DNA from: Alkaliphilus oremlandii OhILAs
Lineage (GTDB): Bacteria > Bacillota > Clostridia > Peptostreptococcales > Natronincolaceae
DNA length: 64,000 nt
Assembly: GCF_000018325.1 (NCBI RefSeq)
Contig: NC_009922.1
Location: forward strand, 1,736,001-1,800,000
Reading direction: 5' to 3'
The notes below the pieces were generated by a model that saw only the letters and a list, made by a program, of their open reading frames with translations, did no database searches and was not told the origin of the DNA. Numbering within the stretch: position 1 is the first letter of the stretch; each line of letters opens with the position of its first letter. A program made the translations under genes and the position numbers. Of the stretch, positions 15,340 to 23,013 are shown in pieces.

Positions 15340-16896
15340 ATGGAAAAAGTATCAATCTATCTAAGAAAATCCAGAGCTGACATAGAAGCTGAATCTCGTG
15401 GTGAAGGTGAAACTCTTGCCAAGCACCGCAGTACCCTTCTAAAAGTAGCTAAGGAAAAGAAGCTTAGTATCGTTAAAATATATGAAGAAATAGTATCTGG
15501 AGAAAGCTTAATGCATCGACCTGAAATGCTGGAGCTTTTAAAGAACGTGGAGTCTAAAAAATATGATGCTGTTTTGGTTATGGATGTGGATCGTCTTGGC
15601 AGAGGTAACATGCAGGAGCAAGGTCTTATTCTAGAAACTTTTAAAAAGTCTTGCACTAAGATTATTACTCCTAGGAAGATATACAACTTAGATGATGAAT
15701 TTGACGAAGAGTATAGTGAGTTTGAGGCCTTTATGGCTAGAAAAGAATTGAAGATGATTAATCGGCGTCTACAAAACGGTAGAGTGCGTTCTATTGAAGA
15801 TGGAAACTATATCAGCCCTAACCCTCCATATGGATATGAAATTGACGAGGGAAAGGACTACAGGACCTTAAAGCCCCATCCAGAGCAAGCAGAAGTCGTC
15901 AAAATGATATTTGAATGGTATGTTAGTGGTTTAGGCTCTGGCAAAATCGCAAACAAGCTGAATGACCTCGGATACAAATCCTATACTGGTATCCCATGGC
16001 GCAGCTCTTCTGTGTTGAATATGCTTAAGAATCTTGTATATACGGGTAAGGTTGTTTGGGGCCGGAAAGATATTAAGAAATCCACTGAAGTAGGGAAAGT
16101 TAAAGATACGGTAACGAGACCTAAGGAAGAATGGATCATAGCAGATGGCAAGCATCCTGCCCTAGTTTCTGAGGAGCTATTTGAAAAGGCACAAGAGATT
16201 TTAAATAAAAGGTACCATGTACCCTATCAATTAGAAAATGGTATTACCAACCCTCTTGCTGGATTAATTCGCTGTGAGAACTGTGGCGCCTCTATGGTCC
16301 TTAGACCATACCCAGATAAGGATCATCAGGTGATGTGTTATAATAACTGCGGTAATAAATCCTCTAAGCTAAAATATGTTGAAAAGGAAGTTCTAGCTGG
16401 ATTGGCTGAATGGTGCCTCCAATATAGAGCACAGTGGGATATAGACAATAAAAGCAAACGTAAAAAATCTAAGCTTACCTCTTCTATTCCGGTACTTGAA
16501 AAGGCTGTTGAGAACTTACAGAAGGAATTGGTGGAGTTGGAAAATCAAAAGAATAGTTTACATGATTTTTTAGAACGTGGTATCTATGATGTTGATACAT
16601 ATTTGGAAAGATCTCAGAACTTGGCTACCAGGATAGATGCTACTAAAGTGAGTCTATCTAAAGCTAAACTGGTTCTAGGACAGGAAATGCAGCGTGAAAA
16701 AGCTCAGATCGATATTATTCCTAGAATAGAAAAAGTGCTGGATGTTTATCCGAAAATAAACGACCCCGCACATAAAAATGAACTTTTAAAAAGTGTTTTA
16801 GATTATGCAGCTTATTCTAAAGATAAATCTAAACGAAATGATGACTTCTCTCTTCGTCTATTTCCAAAGCTTCCAAAGCAAACCCTCGACAGTTGA
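15340..16896 (+). CDS. spoIVCA: SpoIVCA-type large serine recombinase (sigK rearrangement)
   Basis: A 518-residue site-specific recombinase. The N-terminal resolvase domain has the catalytic Ser in VSIYLRKSRAD (about residue 9) and VMDVDRLGRGNMQEQG. A recombinase domain follows (PPYGYEIDEG, KIANKLNDLGY, then the insertion at about 230), then a zinc ribbon (CENCG...CYNNCG, about 310-340) and a coiled coil (about 380-450). The start ATG follows AGGTGGTGA; the GTG 12 bases upstream lies inside that site. Its position at the right end of the element, convergent with the sigK 5' part, matches B. subtilis. It should excise the element in the mother cell. Confidence 0.93.
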   Translation: MEKVSIYLRKSRADIEAESRGEGETLAKHRSTLLKVAKEKKLSIVKIYEEIVSGESLMHRPEMLELLKNVESKKYDAVLVMDVDRLGRGNMQEQGLILETFKKSCTKIITPRKIYNLDDEFDEEYSEFEAFMARKELKMINRRLQNGRVRSIEDGNYISPNPPYGYEIDEGKDYRTLKPHPEQAEVVKMIFEWYVSGLGSGKIANKLNDLGYKSYTGIPWRSSSVLNMLKNLVYTGKVVWGRKDIKKSTEVGKVKDTVTRPKEEWIIADGKHPALVSEELFEKAQEILNKRYHVPYQLENGITNPLAGLIRCENCGASMVLRPYPDKDHQVMCYNNCGNKSSKLKYVEKEVLAGLAEWCLQYRAQWDIDNKSKRKKSKLTSSIPVLEKAVENLQKELVELENQKNSLHDFLERGIYDVDTYLERSQNLATRIDATKVSLSKAKLVLGQEMQREKAQIDIIPRIEKVLDVYPKINDPAHKNELLKSVLDYAAYSKDKSKRNDDFSLRLFPKLPKQTLDS

Positions 16897-16913
16897 TAAC
16901 CTGTTGAGGGTAA

Positions 16914-16924
16914 TTCATTGCCCT
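16914..16924. repeat. Skin attachment core, right copy
   Basis: Second exact copy of TTCATTGCCCT. Here the SigK frame reads ...DKEGNE and then leaves the family sequence (LPSTGYQ), showing the point of interruption. Excision between this copy and 7240-7250 restores the codon frame. Confidence 0.9.
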
Positions 16925-17342
16925 CTTTATCTACTCCTATTGGATCTTGTAGCGATACTTCTGTTTTTATTTTCTTATTGGACCTGATAGTCATTAAAAT
17001 TTCATTTTCTATACACCGAGCTGCATAAGTTGCAAGCCTTGTTCCTTTAGAGCGGTCAAAGGTTGTAATTCCTTTGATTAATCCAATAGTGCCTATGGAA
17101 ATTAAATCATCCATATCCCTTCCAATATTGGAATACTTTTTAACAATATGAGCAACTAAACGCAGGTTTCTTTCTACTAAAATGTTTCTGGCTTCCTCAT
17201 CACCCTGCTCATATCGCTCTAAATACATAGATTCCTCTTCGGCAGTTAGTGGCTGTGGAAAAGACGTTGTACTAGAAATATACGAAACCAAGAACAAAAT
17301 CGGCTTTAGTGTAAGTAACATACTTATAAATACTGTCCACAT
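16914..17342 (-). CDS. sigK: SigK 5' part (SpoIVCB-like; pro-sequence, sigma region 2)
   Basis: Encodes the first 143 residues of SigK. ATG at 17342 (MWTVFISMLL) is preferred because AGGGAGGGG lies 9-11 bases upstream and inside any longer frame. Residues 1-19 are hydrophobic and end FLVSY, aligning with the 20-residue pro-sequence that SpoIVFB removes from B. subtilis pro-SigK. Then come FPQPLTAEEE and region 2 (NLRLVAHIVKKY, DLISIGTIGLIKGI, KGTRLATYAARCIENEIL). At the core (EGNE) the frame runs on into the skin to 16812, antisense to the recombinase end. Active SigK needs excision and, probably, proteolysis. Confidence 0.93.
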
Positions 17343-17496
17343 ATAAATCATCCCCTCCCTAGAAAACGACATCGCTATTTTTAAACAAATAAATATACTA
17401 CTATTATAAAAACTAAATAGCGGTTCATTTCTAATAATATGTTTGAGAATATATATATGTGCATGTACGCTACATAATTGTATAAGCTTTATGGTT

Positions 17497-19176
17497 TTAT
17501 TTATAATCTAAGTCCATCATTCTCTCTACAACTTCTTTAAATATGGGTACTGCAACGCCTCCTCCTGATCTTCCATTTTGAATTAAAACAGTAATGGCGT
17601 ATTTGGGATGATCGAATGGGTAATAGCCGGTGAACCAAGCGTGGACTACTTCTTTTTTTCGTTCTACAGACTCTGCAGACCCAGTTTTTCCTGCCGTAAT
17701 AGCAGCAATCTCTTTTGCTTGGTATCCACTTCCCTTTGTCATCACTTTATGCATCCAATCCTGCAATATTTTCACAACCTCTGCATCTATAATTTCTTCT
17801 CCCTCTTTCATATTCGTACTTTGCAATATATTATGCTTACCATCCACTACATCCTTTATAAGATATAAGGGTTTTCGTATACCATTATTTGCGATGCATT
17901 GTGTAAGTTGATTGACTTGTAATGGTGTTGCTAATATCTCTCCTTGCCCAATGGCAATGTTTGCATAGGAGGGACCCAATAGGTAATCTCCATAGGGTAA
18001 ATTGCCTTTACTTTCTTCCTTCAAACCAATACCTATTAGATCCCCAAATCCTAAGTTTTTGGCCCTGTTGATGATATTGTCTGCGCCCAAGCTTTCTGCT
18101 AGTTGAATAAATACACTGTTGCAGGATTCTGCAAAACCTCTTTCTAATGTAATATCTCCATGTCCACCCCTACGATAAGAAGAGCACTTAATCTCTAGAT
18201 CTCCAACTTTTTCATAACCTAAGCAATGGAACTCTTTATTTAAAACAGAAGGATCCTTGATAATAGCTTCAATTGCTACGACTATTTTAAATATAGAACC
18301 TGGTGGAAAAGCCATCTGGATTGCTTTATTATATAATTCATCACCATCGCTGTTCATATGCTCTGATATATTATTTGGATTGAAATTCGGCCTACTGACC
18401 ATACCTAGTATCTCTCCAGTTTTTATATCAGAGACCACTATCGCACCATCGCTATCACTCATGACATCTTCTAATATCTTTTGTACGGAATAATCAATGG
18501 TTAGTCTCAAATTCCTCTCCTTCATGTAGTCGTTCCCTACAGCATATCCCTCTCCTGGAATGAATCTTTTCAATCCATCTACCGTTGCAATTAAAGAATT
18601 CATTGAATTTGCAGAGAGTAATCCATCCATAGCGCCTTCTATGCCATACATTCCTTTTTTATCAACTTGGTTGATATAGCCAATTACGTGAGATAGAATT
18701 CCCTCTTCTTCATAACGAATTTTTTTATCTACTATAAATAGACCTCTTGTGTTTATATGCTTTACATCTTCCATATCCAGTCCGTTTTTCAGCGGAAACT
18801 CCATAACAGATTTCGAAGATTTTATTCTCTTTGTCAACACTTCATCTTCAATGTCAGTAATTTTTTGTAGATACAATATATTTTTTTCGCTAGGATTAAA
18901 ATATTGGGGAAAAATTATGACCATTTTTTTTTCTTCTCTATCAGTCAAAGGTATAAAATTTCGATCCAGTATGATTCCTCGCCCACTGTCTATCGGTATA
19001 TTGATTTGACGCTGTTTCATCGCTTCTTTTTTATAAAAATCATGATTGATTATTTGTATGTAAAATAGCCTTATAGTCAGTCCGATTAAAATAACAAAAC
19101 ATATCATCTTAATTGACGATAATCTGTTTATGTTAACTTGATTGGTTTTATATATTTTCTTCTCAACTCTGGACAT
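17497..19176 (-). CDS. Class B penicillin-binding protein (transpeptidase, PBP2/SpoVD-like)
   Basis: A 559-residue peptidoglycan transpeptidase. One N-terminal membrane anchor (about 20-42) is followed by the dimerisation region with DSGRGIILDRNFIPLT and the catalytic domain with SxxK as PPGSIFK, SxN as ESCNS and KTG as AGKTGSAES. No PASTA domain follows. The start MSRVEKK is chosen because AGGGGG precedes it; that site lies in the 3' arm of a terminator-like hairpin. A transpeptidase gene also lies next to sigK in C. difficile as I recall, so a role in spore cortex or division is plausible. Confidence 0.88.
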   Translation of the reverse strand: MSRVEKKIYKTNQVNINRLSSIKMICFVILIGLTIRLFYIQIINHDFYKKEAMKQRQINIPIDSGRGIILDRNFIPLTDREEKKMVIIFPQYFNPSEKNILYLQKITDIEDEVLTKRIKSSKSVMEFPLKNGLDMEDVKHINTRGLFIVDKKIRYEEEGILSHVIGYINQVDKKGMYGIEGAMDGLLSANSMNSLIATVDGLKRFIPGEGYAVGNDYMKERNLRLTIDYSVQKILEDVMSDSDGAIVVSDIKTGEILGMVSRPNFNPNNISEHMNSDGDELYNKAIQMAFPPGSIFKIVVAIEAIIKDPSVLNKEFHCLGYEKVGDLEIKCSSYRRGGHGDITLERGFAESCNSVFIQLAESLGADNIINRAKNLGFGDLIGIGLKEESKGNLPYGDYLLGPSYANIAIGQGEILATPLQVNQLTQCIANNGIRKPLYLIKDVVDGKHNILQSTNMKEGEEIIDAEVVKILQDWMHKVMTKGSGYQAKEIAAITAGKTGSAESVERKKEVVHAWFTGYYPFDHPKYAITVLIQNGRSGGGVAVPIFKEVVERMMDLDYK

Positions 19177-19183
19177 AAAAAAC

Positions 19184-19223
19184 CCCCTATACTTTTTAAT
19201 TATTATTGCCATTTGTATAGGGG
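19184..19223 (-). terminator. Terminator-like hairpin overlapping the PBP ribosome binding site
   Basis: CCCCTATAC and GTATAGGGG pair across a 22-base loop on the minus strand and are followed by GTTTTTT and then the ATG of the PBP gene. The structure could both end udk transcripts and hide the PBP ribosome site. Confidence 0.6.
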
Positions 19224-19233
19224 TATTATACGA

Positions 19234-19878
19234 TTATCTATTTTCTCTTTTTTCTTCAATGATCGATTTAATTTTAGCTACCATAATATCGATAGCAACT
19301 TGGTTATATCCACCTTCTGGAATAATGATATCTGCATATTTTTTATTTGGTTCAACAAATTGCAAATGAGCAGGCCTTACAGTAGTTAAATACTGATCGA
19401 TTACAGATTCTAACGTTCTTCCACGCTCTCTGATATCTCTTACAATTCTTCGAATAATTCTTACGTCTGCATCTGTATCTACAAAAATCTTAATATCCAA
19501 TAGCTGCCGTAGCTCACAATCATCTAGGATCATGATTCCCTCTAAAATAATAATATCTTTTGGATGAATTAATTCCTTTTCTTTTTTTCTATTATGCTGC
19601 TCAAAGTCATAAATCGGTTTTTCAATTGAGTTATTTTGCAATAATTCTCTGAGATGCTTTTTCAGAAGTTCTGAATCAAAAGCCAAAGGATTATCATAGT
19701 TTGTTTTTACTCTCTCCTCATATGTTAAATGACTTTGATCTTTATAATAGGAATCCTGCTGAATAATTGCGATATTCTTTTCTGGTAAACTTTCAAAAAT
19801 AGAACGTGCCACAGTACTTTTTCCAGAACCAGTTCCGCCAATGATCCCGATTAAAATGGGTCTTTTATTCATTCTCAT
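19234..19878 (-). CDS. udk: Uridine/cytidine kinase
   Basis: A 214-residue kinase that phosphorylates uridine and cytidine with ATP or GTP in pyrimidine salvage. The P-loop IIGGTGSGKSTVA lies at about 12-24, followed by QQDSYYKDQ (nucleoside binding), FDSELL, YDFEQHNR and RRIVRDIRERGR (lid). The length is usual for the family. The start overlaps the end of the U32-family gene by 14 bases, showing translational coupling; MNKRP two codons in is an alternative start. The trmR-U32-udk order matches the B. subtilis yrrM-yrrN-yrrO-udk cluster. Confidence 0.93.
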   Translation of the reverse strand: MRMNKRPILIGIIGGTGSGKSTVARSIFESLPEKNIAIIQQDSYYKDQSHLTYEERVKTNYDNPLAFDSELLKKHLRELLQNNSIEKPIYDFEQHNRKKEKELIHPKDIIILEGIMILDDCELRQLLDIKIFVDTDADVRIIRRIVRDIRERGRTLESVIDQYLTTVRPAHLQFVEPNKKYADIIIPEGGYNQVAIDIMVAKIKSIIEEKRENR

Positions 19879-21103
19879 CAGCCTTTCTTTCTTTTCTTAG
19901 AATATAATTTTCTTCAACTGGTATTTCCATTCTAATCTTTATAATCTGCTGCGGATGCGGTGCTACCTCAATCGGATTCATATCCTCGTCCCACATTTCA
20001 GTAATAGTCATAGTTCTGTCTTCCTTAGGCCCCGTAATTTCAATTTCATCACCTAAGAAGAAACGATTCCGTTGCTCAACTGTAGCAATTTTAGTCACTG
20101 CATCATACCCTTTAACAAGACCGATAAAATTATAATCCCTTACATAAGAAGTATTATCATAGTGATGATCCTTCGCTCCTGGTTTATCTAAATAGAATCC
20201 AGTTGTAAAATCCCTATGACTTGCTTTTTTTAGCTCTTCCATCCACTTCTTATCGAAAGTCCAATTTTCAGGATCTTCATAGTATTGATCGATTGCTGCT
20301 CTATATGCCTTTACTACCATTGCCACATAATAAGTTGTTTTCATTCTGCCTTCAATCTTTAAACTTTCGATTCCAGACTTAATTATTTCAGGAATATATT
20401 CAATCATACATAAGTCTTTAGAGTTCATAAAGTATGTCCCTTTTTCATCTTCAATAACTTGTATATACTCTCCAGGTCGCTTTTCTTCAACTAGATTATA
20501 TTTCCATCGACAAGGCTGCGCACATTCACCTCTGTTCGCATCTCTGTTGGCCATATAATTACTCAATAGACATCTACCAGAATAGGACATACACATAGCG
20601 CCGTGTACAAATGCTTCTAGTTCAAGTTCTTCCGGTATATGATCTTTTATTTCTCTTATTTCTTTAAAGCTCAGCTCACGAGCTAATACAACTCTAGTTG
20701 CTCCTAATTTCCCCCAGAAGTTCACAGTTCTATAGTTGGTATTATTTGCTTGGGTACTGATATGAATATCCATATTGGGTACGGTTTCCTGCACAATAGA
20801 GAAGGTTCCTGGATCAGAAACAATCATTGCATCTACGCCGATATCATATAGTTGCTTTAAGTATTCTGGAAACCCACTTAAGTCTTCATTATGGGGAATA
20901 ATATTGGCAGTCACGTATATTTTTACGCCTCTTTCATGTGCATATCGCACACCCTCTGCTAGATCTTCGATACTAAAGTTTTTTGCTGCAGCTCTTAATC
21001 CAAATATCTGACCACCTACGTACACAGCATCTGCCCCGTACATAATGGCAACCTTCAATCTCTCTAAATCCCCTGCGGGGGCTAATAGTTCTACCTTTTT
21101 CAT
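19865..21103 (-). CDS. trhP: U32-family protein, probable tRNA U34 hydroxylase TrhP
   Basis: A 412-residue U32-family protein. The core motif ELEAFVHGAMCMSYSGRCLL (about 165-185) and further cysteines (RGECAQPCRWKY) supply the conserved Cys set of the family. The C-terminal part is a small beta-barrel. YrrN/YrrO and E. coli YegQ of this family are required for 5-hydroxyuridine at tRNA position 34, using prephenate. The neighbour TrmR methylates that product, which favours this assignment over the older annotation as a protease. B. subtilis has two adjacent copies; here there is one. Confidence 0.75.
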   Translation of the reverse strand: MKKVELLAPAGDLERLKVAIMYGADAVYVGGQIFGLRAAAKNFSIEDLAEGVRYAHERGVKIYVTANIIPHNEDLSGFPEYLKQLYDIGVDAMIVSDPGTFSIVQETVPNMDIHISTQANNTNYRTVNFWGKLGATRVVLARELSFKEIREIKDHIPEELELEAFVHGAMCMSYSGRCLLSNYMANRDANRGECAQPCRWKYNLVEEKRPGEYIQVIEDEKGTYFMNSKDLCMIEYIPEIIKSGIESLKIEGRMKTTYYVAMVVKAYRAAIDQYYEDPENWTFDKKWMEELKKASHRDFTTGFYLDKPGAKDHHYDNTSYVRDYNFIGLVKGYDAVTKIATVEQRNRFFLGDEIEITGPKEDRTMTITEMWDEDMNPIEVAPHPQQIIKIRMEIPVEENYILRKERKADENE

Positions 21104-21116
21104 ATTAAAATTCCTC

Positions 21117-21761
21117 CTACTTTTTGTAACTTATCGTAAGTCCATCTCCTATTGGTATAATGCTCGTATCGAGTTGTGGATGATTACAAATATATACGAG
21201 ATATTCCCGCATTCGATTTACAATTGTTTTTTGTCTCCGGACCACCAATTCATCCGTAGCGACCATTCCTTTATATAAAGTATTATCTGAAACGAGAATT
21301 CCTCCTGAGTTCAGTAAGTTGATACAATCATTTAAGAAGTCCTTATAATGACCTTTGGCACCATCCAAAAATATTAAATCATATGTTCCTTTAATTCCTT
21401 TTAAAACCTCTGTTGCATCGCCTTCAATCAATGTGATATTTTGATCTCTATTTGCTTTTTCTATATTTGCTTTAGCCTGCAATATCCTTTTCTCATCTCG
21501 TTCGATGGTTGTTACATGACCATCATCACCCATTGCTTCACAGAATAATAATGTAGAATAGGCAATTGCAGTTCCTATTTCCAATACTTTTTTCGCATTC
21601 GTAGCCTTTGTGAGGACCTGTAGCAATACGCCTACCTCTTTATGAACGATGGGTACATAATTCTCTTTTGCGTATAGCTCCATTTCTCCTAAAAGGCCTG
21701 TGTTATTAGGTAATGTATTCCTAATATATTCCTCTATAAAAGGCAATACGATATTACTCAT
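21117..21761 (-). CDS. trmR: tRNA 5-hydroxyuridine methyltransferase TrmR (YrrM-like)
   Basis: A 214-residue SAM-dependent O-methyltransferase. Motif I is KKVLEIGTAIAYSTLLF, the acidic SAM ligand is VTTIERDE, and the metal-binding region is DLIFLDGAKGHY...LVSDNTLYKG, as in the COMT-like family 3. The start is set by AAAGGAG 11 bases before ATG 21761; the longer frame crosses a palindrome and is rejected. In B. subtilis YrrM converts ho5U34 to mo5U34. It stands 13 bases before the TrhP-like gene in one operon with udk. Confidence 0.82.
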   Translation of the reverse strand: MSNIVLPFIEEYIRNTLPNNTGLLGEMELYAKENYVPIVHKEVGVLLQVLTKATNAKKVLEIGTAIAYSTLLFCEAMGDDGHVTTIERDEKRILQAKANIEKANRDQNITLIEGDATEVLKGIKGTYDLIFLDGAKGHYKDFLNDCINLLNSGGILVSDNTLYKGMVATDELVVRRQKTIVNRMREYLVYICNHPQLDTSIIPIGDGLTISYKK

Positions 21762-21789
21762 TAAATCTGCAACTCCTTTATCATCATAA

Positions 21790-21820
21790 ATTAATACGTG
21801 GAATTGTTCCACGTATTAAT
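21790..21820. promoter_or_regulatory. Perfect 14-bp inverted repeat in the trmR leader
   Basis: ATTAATACGTGGAA, a 3-base centre, and TTCCACGTATTAAT. It is about 30 bases upstream of the trmR start and lacks a T run, so it is either an operator or a leader hairpin. No matching known regulator is recognised. Confidence 0.55.
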
Positions 21821-22062
21821 CTACATATTATTATCTTTTATTTAAATCACACCAAATGGAATTATAAAATAATCAATTAATATTATATTATTATCGTTCT
21901 ACTTTTACAAGATTTATTGGAAATTATCTTGTATTTAACATACTTATAGCGTATATCTGTTTAAACTATATTTAAGATCCCGATATAATTGCCTAGGAAA
22001 TACTGAAATTTCAACATTTGATTTGTCATTTCCAATAGAAAAATAAATTAATTTGTATATTA

Positions 22063-22656
22063 TTATAACATCATGATGAATGGTACGATAATTGGTACCA
22101 ATAACGATAAGGTTACGCCTGTGATAAATGAAACCACGGCAGTGTTTCCATCTGTCGCTTTGGAAATGATCGGAAGAGTCGTATCCATAGCTGTAGCCCC
22201 TGCTGGAGCGATACTTTCCAATTTTCCTATATATTTAGCAATTAGAGGGATGGTGATAATTGCAATGATCTCTCTAGAGACATTCGTAATAAAAGCTAGG
22301 GTTCCAAGCTGTGCACTGTGTTTTGCAAGTTCAATGGCAGATAAACTATACCATCCAAATCCTGCACCGATGGCACCAGCGTGCTGAACTGGAATACCGA
22401 TGAAATATCCACCGACGATGGCCCCCGCAATACTTCCTACAGCAACCATCAACGGAACTAAAAGCACTTTCACACCTAGTTCTTTTATCTTTCCAACAAT
22501 ATTTTCTTGTCTACCAATATCGATTCCTACAAAAAATAACAATAAGCAAAGTCCGCTACTGATGAATGTCCCCATATACTCTGCCATACTTGCCGGAAAA
22601 AGAAATAATCCTGATATTATACCTGCCCCAACTGCCAATAGTATTTTAATAGTCAC
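22063..22656 (-). CDS. LysO-family exporter, large C-terminal subunit/domain
   Basis: A 197-residue membrane protein corresponding to the C-terminal part of LysO (YbjE/DUF340), which exports lysine in E. coli. It has about six hydrophobic segments and the conserved FGWYSLSA and TDGNTAVVSFITG motifs. GTG at 22656 is preferred because GAGGG precedes it and it overlaps the preceding gene by 11 bases. In E. coli LysO is one chain; here it is split into two coupled genes, a layout I recall in several Clostridia. The substrate is unproven. Confidence 0.78.
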   Translation of the reverse strand: MTIKILLAVGAGIISGLFLFPASMAEYMGTFISSGLCLLLFFVGIDIGRQENIVGKIKELGVKVLLVPLMVAVGSIAGAIVGGYFIGIPVQHAGAIGAGFGWYSLSAIELAKHSAQLGTLAFITNVSREIIAIITIPLIAKYIGKLESIAPAGATAMDTTLPIISKATDGNTAVVSFITGVTLSLLVPIIVPFIMML

Positions 22657-22948
22657 TTTCTTCCCTCTCTTCCTTTGCATTGATTACTTTTCCAGATATT
22701 ACTTTTACACCTAGAATACTGAATCCCACTGAAAACAATGCTAGAACTAAAGCTTTTAATCCAATTGAACCAAAAGAATTGACAACTTCTCGATCCATTC
22801 CAATACTAATTCCCATAATAAACAAAAGTAGTAATAATGAAAATGTTTGAATACGATCTAATTTTTTCATAATAGAATCAGAAAGTAGTTTCTTACTGCC
22901 GATATATGCACCAACGACTATTATAAATAAATACAGAATGATGTCCAT
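22646..22948 (-). CDS. LysO-family exporter, N-terminal subunit/domain
   Basis: A 100-residue membrane protein equal to the N-terminal part of LysO, with three hydrophobic segments and the FIMGISIGMDREVV motif, which is repeated in the partner as FFVGIDIGRQENIV. Its stop overlaps the start of the C-terminal gene, so the two should be made together and act as one transporter. The ATG at 22948 follows a GGGTGGG site. Confidence 0.75.
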   Translation of the reverse strand: MDIILYLFIIVVGAYIGSKKLLSDSIMKKLDRIQTFSLLLLLFIMGISIGMDREVVNSFGSIGLKALVLALFSVGFSILGVKVISGKVINAKEEREESDY

Positions 22949-22976
22949 ATTATCCCACCCTTTATTGTATTAATAA

Positions 22977-23005
22977 ACCACCTTGTATAAATTTAACAAG
23001 GTGGT
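22977..23005 (-). terminator. Terminator after RNase J gene
   Basis: ACCACCTTGT and ACAAGGTGGT form a 10-bp stem 9 bases after the stop at 23014; the T run is short. Confidence 0.65.
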
Positions 23006-23013
23006 CCATTCCT

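Larger units (their letters stand above)
7240..16924. mobile_element. Skin-type sigK intervening element, 9,674 bp between core copies
   Basis: The element splits sigK at the GNE codons, is flanked by an 11-bp direct repeat, and carries a SpoIVCA-type large serine recombinase at the end next to the sigK 5' part. Joining the flanks at the repeat restores one in-frame SigK. The cargo looks like a degraded prophage: a Cro/CI-type repressor, a frameshifted ImmA/IrrE peptidase and several small phage-like genes. It also holds a group II intron fragment, an IS3 remnant, CotF-like genes and a lipoprotein. Excision during sporulation is inferred from the B. subtilis and C. difficile systems. Confidence 0.93.
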
